A stretch of 33,311 bases of DNA from NCBI GenBank assembly GCA_943348755.1, contig CALQYS010000010.1, positions 1-33,311 of the forward strand, in the 5' to 3' direction. The position numbers and the translations under genes are program-made. The stretch's first letter is position 1; each line of letters starts with the position of its first letter. Positions 21,446-29,483 of this stretch are shown here, in pieces. This stretch comes from Candidatus Nomurabacteria bacterium (GTDB lineage: Bacteria; Patescibacteriota; Minisyncoccia; Phycocordibacterales; UBA9973). The notes beneath the pieces were generated by a model. The model saw nothing but the letters and a program-made list of their open reading frames with translations. It had not been told where the DNA came from and did not search any database.

Positions 21446-22168
21446 ATGCAGATTATTCCAATTAAAACTACGATATTCCGCGCCCACGGAGATTTGTTGG
21501 AATTTATCTTTAAATATATTAAAAAGCTTCCGGAAAAGTCTGTTTTGGTTGTGACTTCAAAAATTGTAGCGCTATCTGAGGGCCGAACAGCAGAGCCTGC
21601 AGGTGAAAAAGGAAAAATTAAACTCATAAAAAGAGAGAGCAGTTTTGCTCTAAAAACCAAGCACACTTGGTTAACCATCAAAGATGGCATGGTCATGGCC
21701 TCTGCTGGTATTGATGAATCAAATGCTGATGGGAAGATAATTTTACTTCCAAGAGATAGTTTCAAATCGGCTGAAACAATCCGTAGGGCTTTGTGTAAAA
21801 AATTTAGCATTAAAAATCTGGGTGTACTCATAACAGACAGCCGACTTTTTCCTTTGCGCGCTGGAGTGGTGGGGGTTGCACTTGGTTACGCGGGTTTCAA
21901 TGGTTTGCGGAACTATATAGGCCAAAAAGATATTTTTGGAAGAAAATTAAAAATGTCCAAAACGGACATAGCAGACAGTTTGGCAACGGGGGCTGTGCTC
22001 TGCATGGGCGAGGGAGAAGAGAAACAGCCACTTGCTGTGATAAAAGACGCTCCTGTCGTTTTTACTAAAAAAATTAATAGAAATGAACTTATCATTGACC
22101 CCACAAAAGACATTTACGCTCCACTTTTTGCCGATTTGAACAAGAATAAAAAAAATGTTAAAAGATAA
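21446..22168 (+). CDS. cofE: CofE-family gamma-glutamyl ligase, probable folate polyglutamylase (FolC2-like)
   Basis: A 240-residue member of the coenzyme F420:L-glutamate ligase family. Hallmarks are VLVVTSKIVALSEGR (about 34-48), SAGIDESNADGKIILLPRD (about 91-109), LGVLITDSRLFPLRAGVVGVALGYAGF (about 130-156) and the C-terminal IADSLATGAVLCMGEGEEKQPLAVI. No F420 genes are visible, and CPR bacteria are not expected to make F420. In Chlamydia the CofE homologue next to CADD replaces FolC as folylpolyglutamate synthase. The same position beside folP and CADD makes that role likely here. The next gene overlaps by 14 bp. Confidence 0.88.
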   Translation: MQIIPIKTTIFRAHGDLLEFIFKYIKKLPEKSVLVVTSKIVALSEGRTAEPAGEKGKIKLIKRESSFALKTKHTWLTIKDGMVMASAGIDESNADGKIILLPRDSFKSAETIRRALCKKFSIKNLGVLITDSRLFPLRAGVVGVALGYAGFNGLRNYIGQKDIFGRKLKMSKTDIADSLATGAVLCMGEGEEKQPLAVIKDAPVVFTKKINRNELIIDPTKDIYAPLFADLNKNKKNVKR

Positions 22169-23189
22169 GCCTCCCAAGAAAATACTTACTCCATATTTGA
22201 TCGAACTCATTACTAAATTAGCTCCAAAAGTCGGAGCGAGGGTTGTCATAGAACCACAGTGGGGGATAGCAGCGCAGATAATTTACAGAAATGGGGTAAT
22301 ACGTTCTGTTCGCATGTATTCCCTCGACTTAAACCATATTGCCTCTTCTGACATTGCTCGGGACAAAGATTATGCTAAATTTTTCATGAAAAAAAGAGGG
22401 TATCCAGTTGCAGAAGGCAAAACTGTGCTGGAAGATAATTGGGCCGACGCAGTAAAAAGTAATCAGCGAATTCCCTACGGAGTAAAGTATGCTAAGAAAC
22501 TAGGTTATCCGCTCATCGTCAAGCCAAACAGTAAAAGCCAAGGTTCGGGTGTGTGTCTTGTTCACAACAAGGCTGAATTAGTCATGGGCCTAAAGGAAAT
22601 ATTTAAATGGGATCGGGTGGCTATCATTGAGCGGTACTTGCCTGGACAAGATTATCGGATTGTTGTTTTAAATAAAGAAATTATTTCGGCTTATGAAAGA
22701 ATTCCACTATCTGTCACAGGAGACGGACGATGCTCAATACTTAAACTTCTAAAAGAAAAACAGCAATCTTTTATTAAATCCGGCAGGGATACTAAAATAA
22801 ATTTTAAAGATAGGAGAATTAAATTAAAATTAAAACATGCTGGATATAATCTGAATACTATTTTAGCAAAAGACGCAAAAGTTTATCTGCTTGATAATGC
22901 TAATTTATCTACCGGCGGGGACTCGATAGACGTGACTAACTTCATTCATCCCGGATTTCGTAAAATTGCTATAAATCTAACAAAAGATATGGGGCTTCGT
23001 ATGGCCGGCGTGGATATTATGGTTATAAAAGGGGATATCACTAAAAATCCAGAAGAATGTAATTATTACATTATAGAAATAAATGCTGCTCCGGGGCTGG
23101 ATCACTACGTCACTACAGGTAAAAAACAGAAGAAAATAGTTGAGGCAATGTATTTAAAAGTCTTGAAAGCGCTTGGCAAAAAAGACTGA
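22155..23189 (+). CDS. Stand-alone ATP-grasp ligase of the cyanophycin synthetase type
   Basis: A 344-residue protein. ATP-grasp elements are YPLIVKPNSKSQGSGVCLV (about 116-134), IIERYLPGQDYRIVVLN (about 157-173), the CphA hallmark LLDNANLSTGGDSIDVTNF (about 248-266), GVDIMVI and YYIIEINAAPGLDHY (about 306-320). It matches the central ATP-grasp domain of cyanophycin synthetase, but the Mur-ligase-like half of CphA is missing, so it is not a complete polymerase. It should form an amide bond between a carboxylate and an amine using ATP. The 14-bp overlap with the FolC2-like gene suggests a related substrate, perhaps a further amino acid tail on folate (inference). Confidence 0.85.
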   Translation: MLKDKPPKKILTPYLIELITKLAPKVGARVVIEPQWGIAAQIIYRNGVIRSVRMYSLDLNHIASSDIARDKDYAKFFMKKRGYPVAEGKTVLEDNWADAVKSNQRIPYGVKYAKKLGYPLIVKPNSKSQGSGVCLVHNKAELVMGLKEIFKWDRVAIIERYLPGQDYRIVVLNKEIISAYERIPLSVTGDGRCSILKLLKEKQQSFIKSGRDTKINFKDRRIKLKLKHAGYNLNTILAKDAKVYLLDNANLSTGGDSIDVTNFIHPGFRKIAINLTKDMGLRMAGVDIMVIKGDITKNPEECNYYIIEINAAPGLDHYVTTGKKQKKIVEAMYLKVLKALGKKD

Positions 23190-23192
23190 TAC

Positions 23193-23295
23193 AGCAAAAT
23201 CATTAGTAAATACAGCACGGATATTTTTTTACTAAAAAATTCCTCGTGGGAGCTTACGTCGCGCTCCCAAGTCTGTATTTACTAATGATTTTGCT
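23193..23295 (-). repeat. Repeat element B: inverted copy of the element A core in a different 23-bp inverted repeat
   Basis: Arms 23193-23215 and 23273-23295 are a perfect 23-bp inverted repeat unrelated to the arms of element A. The 57-nt core (23216-23272), read on the minus strand, starts acttgggagcgcgacg like element A, has a 9-nt variable centre (taagctccc), then a 32-nt tail differing from A at one base. The core can form a gggagc/gctccc hairpin and a poly-T/poly-A hairpin. It begins 3 nt after the ATP-grasp stop, so it may end the folate operon. Confidence 0.85.
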
Positions 23296-23312
23296 TTCTC
23301 TCCTTTTTGGAG

Positions 23313-23318
23313 TATATT
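23313..23318 (+). promoter_or_regulatory. -10 box of the dCMP deaminase gene
   Basis: TATATT, 6 nt before the GTG start at 23325 and 17 nt after element B. It overlaps the ORF-track TTG (23307), which is rejected as the start. Confidence 0.4.
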
Positions 23319-23324
23319 AAGGAA

Positions 23325-23831
23325 GTGAAAAAATCGACTAAAAAATTTGCAAAACACCAAAGGCCCACTTGGGACGAGTATTTTTTGCAAATGGCTGAGC
23401 TTGTCGGTTCTCGGGGCACTTGCGATCGTGGATATGCGGGGACGGTAATCGTCAAAAACAAACGTCTTTTGGCAGCTGGTTATGTCGGTTCACCTGTTGG
23501 ATTGCCACATTGCGACGATGTTGGACATGAAATGCATACTGTTACCAATGAAGAAGGTTTAGTTTCAAGACACTGTATTCGTACTGCGCATTCGGAAACA
23601 AATGCGATAGCTAACGCTGCGCGTTTCGGTATAGCGATAGATGGCGGGACAATGTATTCGAAAATGGTGGCTTGTTATGCATGTGCGAAAGTTATCGTGA
23701 ACGCGGGTATAAAACGTTTTGTGGCGTCTCAAGACTATCATGTAAGTGCCAAAACTAAAGAAATCTTCAAAAAAGCTGGCGTCAAACTTGATATTATAAA
23801 TAAAAAAGTTGAATCATATAAAGATCAATAA
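23325..23831 (+). CDS. dCMP deaminase (ComEB-like)
   Basis: About 168 residues with a zinc-dependent cytidine deaminase fold. The HxE motif is in RTAHSETNAIANAAR and the paired cysteines in MVACYACAKVIVNAG, so ligands and catalytic Glu are intact. The N-terminal RPTWDEYFLQMAELVGSRGTCDRGYAG and GYVGSPVGLPHCDDVGHEM are typical of dCMP deaminase. It converts dCMP to dUMP, the substrate of ThyA encoded 0.8 kb away on the other strand. GTG is chosen as the start from promoter spacing. The MazG-like gene follows after 1 nt. Confidence 0.9.
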   Translation: MKKSTKKFAKHQRPTWDEYFLQMAELVGSRGTCDRGYAGTVIVKNKRLLAAGYVGSPVGLPHCDDVGHEMHTVTNEEGLVSRHCIRTAHSETNAIANAARFGIAIDGGTMYSKMVACYACAKVIVNAGIKRFVASQDYHVSAKTKEIFKKAGVKLDIINKKVESYKDQ

Positions 23832-23832
23832 C

Positions 23833-24162
23833 ATGTCCATAGATTTCAAAGAATTACAAAAAGAAATAATGAGGAATAGGAAAGAGAAAGGTTTTGCTAA
23901 TGACATTACCAACGACTTTTGTCGTGCATACGAAGAACTTTCTGAAGCATTTTCTCGATACAACAAGGGGCAAGATGGGGTAGCAGAAGAATTTGCTGAT
24001 GTGATCATCTTTCTTCTCGGTATGTCTTATAATCTGGGTTTCGATTTAGAAAAAGAGCTCGTAGCCAAAGTGGAAAAAAATAAAAAGAGAAAATACAGGA
24101 AAGAAAAGTCTCCTGGCGGTAAAGATATATTTATTCGTATCAAGACTCCTGAAGATCCTTAG
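23833..24162 (+). CDS. MazG-like nucleotide pyrophosphohydrolase
   Basis: A 109-residue all-alpha NTP pyrophosphatase of the MazG/dUTPase-like type. The metal-binding motif reads EELSEAF (about residues 33-39) followed by EEFADVIIFLLG (about 52-63), the EExxE...ExxD pattern. The C-terminus has KxxKRKYRK. Together with dCMP deaminase it could supply dCMP/dUMP by hydrolysing dCTP or dUTP, or clean up abnormal nucleotides; the substrate cannot be told from sequence. The ATG at 23833 is used, not the ORF-track TTG inside the previous gene. Its stop overlaps the convergent folA stop by 4 bp. Confidence 0.85.
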   Translation: MSIDFKELQKEIMRNRKEKGFANDITNDFCRAYEELSEAFSRYNKGQDGVAEEFADVIIFLLGMSYNLGFDLEKELVAKVEKNKKRKYRKEKSPGGKDIFIRIKTPEDP

Positions 24163-24644
24163 ACTTTTTCGTATATTTTGAACGTAAAATTGTAAGGGTG
24201 TTTTTCGTCTTTTGGATGAAACTTTTCAGAAATTATCTTCCATTCATTTATGTTAAACTCTGGGAAAAATGAATCTGCTGGGACTTCTGCTTCCACATGC
24301 GTCAGATACATTCGATTTAAATAAGGCAAAGCCAGTTTCAATATTTCGCCTCCACCAATAATAAAAACCTCTTTTTCTTTCTTACATTCTTTTATAGCAT
24401 CTTCTACACTATGCACTATGGTTGCATTAGGTATTTTGTAAGATTTGTCCCTTGTGATAATAATATTTTTCCGTTCCGGTAAAAGTTTGCCCATGGAGTC
24501 GTAAGTTTTACGTCCCATGATGACTGTATGTCCACGAGTTATATCTTTGAAGTTTTTTAAATCATCGGGTAAATGCCAAGGCAGTTTATTACCAAAACCC
24601 AGTCCTCTATTTTTACCAAAAGCTATGACGCAAGATAAAATCAT
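24159..24644 (-). CDS. folA: Dihydrofolate reductase
   Basis: A 161-residue DHFR of bacterial length that regenerates tetrahydrofolate with NADPH, needed because ThyA oxidises methylene-THF to DHF. Motifs are CVIAFGKNRGLGFGNKLPWHLPDDLKNFKDIT (catalytic Asp in PDD), TVIMGRKTYDSMG and VFIIGGGEI. It lies 6 nt downstream of thyA in the same operon and converges with the MazG-like gene, overlapping it by 4 bp. Confidence 0.96.
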   Translation of the reverse strand: MILSCVIAFGKNRGLGFGNKLPWHLPDDLKNFKDITRGHTVIMGRKTYDSMGKLLPERKNIIITRDKSYKIPNATIVHSVEDAIKECKKEKEVFIIGGGEILKLALPYLNRMYLTHVEAEVPADSFFPEFNINEWKIISEKFHPKDEKHPYNFTFKIYEKV

Positions 24645-24650
24645 ATTTAT

Positions 24651-25604
24651 TTATACGGCGATAGGTGCCTTGATGCCTTCGTGGGGGTTATAATCGACTA
24701 ATTCGAAGTCCTCTATGGTAAAGTCTTCAATTTTCATTTTCTTTGGATTTATTTTCATCTTTGGCAAGGGGCGGATATCATTTTTGCGGGATATTTGCAG
24801 TTTCGCTTGCTCTAAATGATTCGAATATAGATGCACATCTCCACCAGTCCAGACGAATTCTCCAACCTTGAGGCCGCAGATCTGCGCGATGATCATGGTG
24901 AACGTGGCGTATGAGGCGATATTGAAGGGGACCCCGAGGAATGTGTCACATGAACGTTGGTATAGCTGGCAGGAGAGCTTGCCGTCTGCTACATAAAATT
25001 GGAAGAAGCAGTGGCAGGGAGGCAGTCCGGCCTTTGCCATCTCTTCTATGTCAGCCACATTCCAAGCTGAGACTATGAGCCTTCTAGAGTCGGGGCTTTT
25101 TTTGATTTGTTCAATCACGTTTGCGAGCTGATCTATATGTTTATTATTTGGTGCTGGCCAGCTACGCCACTGATAGCCATAAATTGGTCCAAGATTGCCG
25201 TATTCTTTCGTAAATTTCTCATCTGTCTTTATTTTTTCCACAAACTCTTTTATTCCAGTATTCCATTCTTCTGATCCTGTTTTTGGAACTTCTTTTTTAT
25301 TCCTAATCAAATATGCCTTGTATGGCCATTCGTCCCAGATATGCACATTGTTGTCTGCTAGATATTTCAAATTTGTATCTCCGCGCATAAACCATAAAAG
25401 TTCATGGATAATGGATTTGATCGGTACTTTCTTGGTGGTGAGGAGAGGGAAGCCGTCCTCTAGATTAAAGCGCATTTGATAGCCGAGCAGGCTCTTAGTA
25501 CCCGTACCCGTGCGGTCAGTTTTCGTGGCACCATTTTTCATGATGTGCTCAAGGAGGTCCAAGTATGATTCATCTACATGTTTACCAATAAGTTTATTCT
25601 GCAT
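24651..25604 (-). CDS. thyA: Thymidylate synthase
   Basis: A 317-residue classical ThyA that methylates dUMP to dTMP using 5,10-methylene-THF. The catalytic Cys is in [12 protein letters not shown], and other conserved parts are [48 protein letters not shown] and [13 protein letters not shown] moderate insertion (about residues 105-125) is present, within normal variation. It is the first gene of a thyA-folA operon with a perfect TATAAT 6 nt before the ATG. Confidence 0.97.
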   Translation of the reverse strand: MQNKLIGKHVDESYLDLLEHIMKNGATKTDRTGTGTKSLLGYQMRFNLEDGFPLLTTKKVPIKSIIHELLWFMRGDTNLKYLADNNVHIWDEWPYKAYLIRNKKEVPKTGSEEWNTGIKEFVEKIKTDEKFTKEYGNLGPIYGYQWRSWPAPNNKHIDQLANVIEQIKKSPDSRRLIVSAWNVADIEEMAKAGLPPCHCFFQFYVADGKLSCQLYQRSCDTFLGVPFNIASYATFTMIIAQICGLKVGEFVWTGGDVHLYSNHLEQAKLQISRKNDIRPLPKMKINPKKMKIEDFTIEDFELVDYNPHEGIKAPIAV

Positions 25605-25610
25605 AGTTTC

Positions 25611-25616
25611 ATTATA
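25611..25616 (-). promoter_or_regulatory. -10 box of the thyA-folA operon
   Basis: Perfect minus-strand TATAAT, 6 nt before the thyA ATG, predicting a leaderless mRNA; divergent from the helicase promoter at 25641. Confidence 0.6.
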
Positions 25617-25640
25617 CTTTTCTGATTAGATTATGAAACA

Positions 25641-25669
25641 TTGACAATTTATATTCAAAGTGCTATACT
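25641..25669 (+). promoter_or_regulatory. Consensus promoter of the DEAD-box helicase gene
   Basis: TTGACA (25641-25646), 17-nt spacer ending in an extended TGC, TATACT (25664-25669). This is the best sigma-70 match in the window. The leader to the ATG at 25717 is about 40 nt. Confidence 0.8.
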
Positions 25670-25716
25670 TGATTCATCATTCTCTGTATATACATATTGG
25701 GAGTGACCCAATATTT

Positions 25717-26991
<1,275 letters not shown>

Positions 26992-26997
26992 ACTTGT

Positions 26998-27025
26998 TTG
27001 CAAAGTTAGCTGTACTCTATATAAT
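26998..27025 (+). promoter_or_regulatory. Promoter of the orphan gene at 27034
   Basis: TTGCAA (26998-27003), 16-nt spacer, TATAAT (27020-27025), ending 8 nt before the ATG; a leaderless or near-leaderless mRNA is predicted. Confidence 0.6.
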
Positions 27026-27033
27026 TGGTCCAT

Positions 27034-27489
27034 ATGGTAATCGACGGACAACCGGGTGGTGCAAAGAAAAATAAAAAAGAAATTGGGCTTGAGTTTCAAG
27101 TTGGAGCTGAGGGTATTTCTTACGATTATCTTAATAATACTCTAATGGGTGTTATGTATTCAAAAGCACTTTTAGGTGTACCAGGATTTAAAGTGTCTGA
27201 TTATGCTACTTCAGAAATAGAATTAAAGAAACAAATTTTAAAAACAATAAAAAATTTCCCTTCCTATACCGAGTATATGATGGAACATGGTGTCACAAAA
27301 GGTAAAGGAAAAGCATTTCAGTTGAATGATTTTTTAACACCAAAAGGTAATGAAATTGTTGCTAGATTAGATGAAATTACTCTAGAAATTAAAAGTCTTT
27401 ATGTAGAGGATCCAAAAACACTAAAAGTAGAAAATGCATTAAAATTATTCCAAGAAGTTGATGAACTTATAAAAGCTCAAGATAGATAG
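27034..27489 (+). CDS. Hypothetical protein
   Basis: A 151-residue soluble, mostly helical, Lys/Glu-rich protein. The N-terminus is Gly/Lys-rich (DGQPGGAKKNKKEIG), and the middle and C-terminal helices could form a small bundle. No motif or family is recognised. It is monocistronic with its own promoter and a bidirectional terminator shared with rpmB. The ATG is preferred over the ORF-track TTG at 27025, which is part of the -10 box. Confidence 0.6.
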   Translation: MVIDGQPGGAKKNKKEIGLEFQVGAEGISYDYLNNTLMGVMYSKALLGVPGFKVSDYATSEIELKKQILKTIKNFPSYTEYMMEHGVTKGKGKAFQLNDFLTPKGNEIVARLDEITLEIKSLYVEDPKTLKVENALKLFQEVDELIKAQDR

Positions 27490-27507
27490 AATCAGAAAAA
27501 CATGAAA

Positions 27508-27538
27508 TAAAAAAACTCCACGTTTGGTGGAGTTTTTT
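27508..27538. terminator. Bidirectional intrinsic terminator between convergent genes
   Basis: actccac-gtttg-gtggagt stem flanked by an A-run on the left and a T-run on the right, so it works for both the orphan gene (plus) and rpmB (minus). Its T-run overlaps the rpmB stop codon. Confidence 0.85.
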
Positions 27539-27782
27539 AGGCTTTAATCAATCCAGCTTTAATGAGGGTGGCATAAGCGCCGTTTTTCTTCATGGTGCGC
27601 ATGCCTTTAGTGGAAATCTCAATATTTAAGAATTTATTTATTTCCGGCACGAAGATTCTCTTCTTTTGAAGGTTTATGTTCTTTCGTACTCGGCCAGTCG
27701 GGTTAAACTTCGTGGCACGGGTTCTATTGGAGTATCCTCCTCCGACAATTGAACCCTTTTTTGTTATTGCACATATTTTCAT
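27537..27782 (-). CDS. rpmB: 50S ribosomal protein L28
   Basis: An 81-residue L28: MKICAITKKGSIVGGGYSNRTRATKFNPTGRVRKNINLQ is typical. CxxC zinc ligands are not present. The ORF track extends upstream to 27863, but L28 homology begins at the ATG at 27780-27782, and the extension would run through the promoter into the neighbour. It is monocistronic, divergent from the M50 protease. Confidence 0.93.
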   Translation of the reverse strand: MKICAITKKGSIVGGGYSNRTRATKFNPTGRVRKNINLQKKRIFVPEINKFLNIEISTKGMRTMKKNGAYATLIKAGLIKA

Positions 27783-27808
27783 AACGGATTTTATGGTATC
27801 ATTAAAAC

Positions 27809-27818
27809 CATTATAATG
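27809..27818. promoter_or_regulatory. Symmetric bidirectional -10 element for rpmB and the M50 protease
   Basis: cattataatg is its own reverse complement and presents TATAAT on both strands (27812-27817 plus; 27810-27815 minus). It lies 24 nt before the M50 ATG and 27 nt before the rpmB ATG. Confidence 0.5.
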
Positions 27819-27841
27819 CAAACGAAGAGTACCAAAAACAA

Positions 27842-28465
27842 ATGACCGATGGCACAAACGCAATTTTCTATGTAGCAGTGCTGGTGATGTCTATAGTCAT
27901 TCATGAAGTTTCGCATGGTTTCATGGCAGAATACTTTGGCGACTCTACGGCGCGCTTTGCAGGCAGGCTGACTCTAAACCCACTCAAGCATCTAGATCTT
28001 TTCGGGTCTATCTTTTTACCCCTATTCTTGGTTTTATCAAATTCTCATTTTTTATTCGGTTGGGCGAAGCCGGTGCCATATAATCCAGATAATTTGAGCA
28101 GTAAAAAGTGGGGGACTATCGCTGTAGCGGGAGCGGGGGTACTGGCGAATTTTTGTATGGCCGTTATATTTGGAATCATTATTCGCCTTACAGCAGGGGC
28201 ATCTTTACCAGAAGGTTTTTATTTTATAACCTCTCTAATTGTGATAGTTAACCTTGCTTTGGGGATATTTAATTTAGTTCCAATACCACCACTTGATGGC
28301 TCTAAGATACTTTTCTCACTTCTGCCCTCATCTTTCTCCTCATTTCTCTTCAAGTTTGAGCAGTACTCTTTGATTTTATTGATATTGTTTATCGTCTTTT
28401 TCGCCGAATATTTATCGCCAATATTGGCATTTGCCTTTCATTTTCTGACTGGTCTTGCATTTTAG
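27842..28465 (+). CDS. Site-2 protease family (M50) membrane metalloprotease
   Basis: A 207-residue integral membrane protein with about five helices. The zinc motif is IVIHEVSHGFMAEYFGD (HExxH with catalytic Glu, about residues 21-25), and the third-ligand motif is NLVPIPPLDGSKI (about 142-154). There is no PDZ domain, so it is the minimal M50 type found widely in CPR. It may cleave transmembrane anti-sigma factors or signal-peptide remnants; the substrate is unknown. Confidence 0.9.
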   Translation: MTDGTNAIFYVAVLVMSIVIHEVSHGFMAEYFGDSTARFAGRLTLNPLKHLDLFGSIFLPLFLVLSNSHFLFGWAKPVPYNPDNLSSKKWGTIAVAGAGVLANFCMAVIFGIIIRLTAGASLPEGFYFITSLIVIVNLALGIFNLVPIPPLDGSKILFSLLPSSFSSFLFKFEQYSLILLILFIVFFAEYLSPILAFAFHFLTGLAF

Positions 28466-28483
28466 TTTTTAAAATAGTATATT
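28455..28483 (+). promoter_or_regulatory. Promoter of the str operon
   Basis: TTGCAT (28455-28460), 17-nt spacer, TATATT (28478-28483). It overlaps the end of the M50 gene. The leader to the rpsL ATG is about 60 nt. Confidence 0.5.
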
Positions 28484-28490
28484 GCTCTCG

Positions 28491-28506
28491 TAGTCCTTAA
28501 GGGGCT
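28491..28506 (+). promoter_or_regulatory. Hairpin at the expected +1 of the str operon
   Basis: agtcc-ttaa-ggggct can form a 5-bp stem (one G-U) starting where transcription is expected to begin, followed by attttg. The secE operon leader has the same plan. Confidence 0.4.
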
Positions 28507-28551
28507 ATTTTGTTTCTCTGTAGTCTTTTTTGTCAATTTAAGTCAAATTTA

Positions 28552-28977
28552 ATGGCCACAATTAATCAATTAGTTAGAAAAGGTAGATTTAAAGCTCACC
28601 CGAAAGACAAGACGGTGGCTTTGACACGTGGATTCAATGTTCTTAAAAATAGACCAGTCTTTTTCTCTTCACCTTTCAAGCGTGGCGTTTGTACCAAAGT
28701 CTCCACAACCACTCCAAAGAAACCGAACTCTGCTCTACGAAAGATCGCCCGCGTACGTTTGACTAACGGCATGGAAGTCACCGCTTACATTCCAGGTGAA
28801 GGGCACAATCTCCAAGAACACTCCGTCGTTATGATTCGTGGCGGACGCGTGAAGGACTTGATCGGAGTGCGATACCACATCGTTCGTGGTGTGCTCGACA
28901 CACAAGGAGTAGAGAAGAGGAGACAAGGACGTTCGTTATATGGTAATAAGAAACCAAAAGAAGCAAAGGCGAAATAA
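28552..28977 (+). CDS. rpsL: 30S ribosomal protein S12
   Basis: A 141-residue S12 with the decoding-site motifs [16 protein letters not shown] and [34 protein letters not shown]. The residues where streptomycin-resistance changes occur (K in TPKKPNS and K in GRVKDL) are the sensitive type. The ORF-track TTG (28510) adds a non-homologous extension, so the ATG at 28552 is used. It is the first gene of rpsL-rpsG-fusA. Confidence 0.97.
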   Translation: MATINQLVRKGRFKAHPKDKTVALTRGFNVLKNRPVFFSSPFKRGVCTKVSTTTPKKPNSALRKIARVRLTNGMEVTAYIPGEGHNLQEHSVVMIRGGRVKDLIGVRYHIVRGVLDTQGVEKRRQGRSLYGNKKPKEAKAK

Positions 28978-29006
28978 GACGAAGTAATAAAAAATAATTT
29001 AAAAAA

Positions 29007-29477
29007 ATGAGACGTAAAGTAAAAAATAGAAATATAGTAGCGCCGGACTTCATCTACAATTCTACAAAATTGGAGAAGTTCATCAACTACATCATGTGGT
29101 CTGGCAAGAAGGAGACGGCTCGCAAGGTCATGTACGCTACTTTTGATGTCATCAAAGAAAAAACAGGTAACCCAAATCCTCTCGAAGTTTTCGATCTAGC
29201 TATGAAGAACGCTGGTCCTTTGACGGAAGTTCGTTCAAAGCGTATCGGTGGTGCGAACTACCAGATCCCGATCGAGGTCCGCCCTGAGAGACGTAGTGCT
29301 TTAGCTATGCGCTGGATTCGTGATGCTGCTCGCGGTGGAAAGGGCAAGCCAATGCATTTAAAACTCGCTGACGAAATAATATCTGCTTCCAAGAACGAAG
29401 GTTCTGCTATTAAAAAGAAAGAAGATACTCACAAAATGGCTGAAGCCAACAAAGCTTTTGCTCACTTTGCTTGGTAA
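29007..29477 (+). CDS. rpsG: 30S ribosomal protein S7
   Basis: A 156-residue S7 of normal length: VKNRNIVAPDFIYNSTKLEKFINYIMWSGKKETAR at the N-terminus, NPLEVFDLAMKNAGPLTEVRSKRIGGANYQIPIEV in the middle, and the C-terminal ANKAFAHFAW. It nucleates 3' domain assembly of 16S rRNA. The ATG is preceded only by an AT-rich leader with no Shine-Dalgarno sequence; fusA starts 6 nt after the stop. Confidence 0.97.
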   Translation: MRRKVKNRNIVAPDFIYNSTKLEKFINYIMWSGKKETARKVMYATFDVIKEKTGNPNPLEVFDLAMKNAGPLTEVRSKRIGGANYQIPIEVRPERRSALAMRWIRDAARGGKGKPMHLKLADEIISASKNEGSAIKKKEDTHKMAEANKAFAHFAW

Positions 29478-29483
29478 AAATAT

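Noticed and set aside
21446-22168. Genuine F420 biosynthesis
   Set aside because: No other F420 genes are seen and the neighbours are folate genes; the chlamydial FolC2 parallel fits better.
22155-23189. Complete cyanophycin synthetase
   Set aside because: Only 344 residues; the Mur-ligase-like C-terminal half is missing.
11163-23295. CRISPR array or insertion sequence interpretation of the repeat pair
   Set aside because: Only two copies 12 kb apart, no spacers, no cas or transposase gene in the window.
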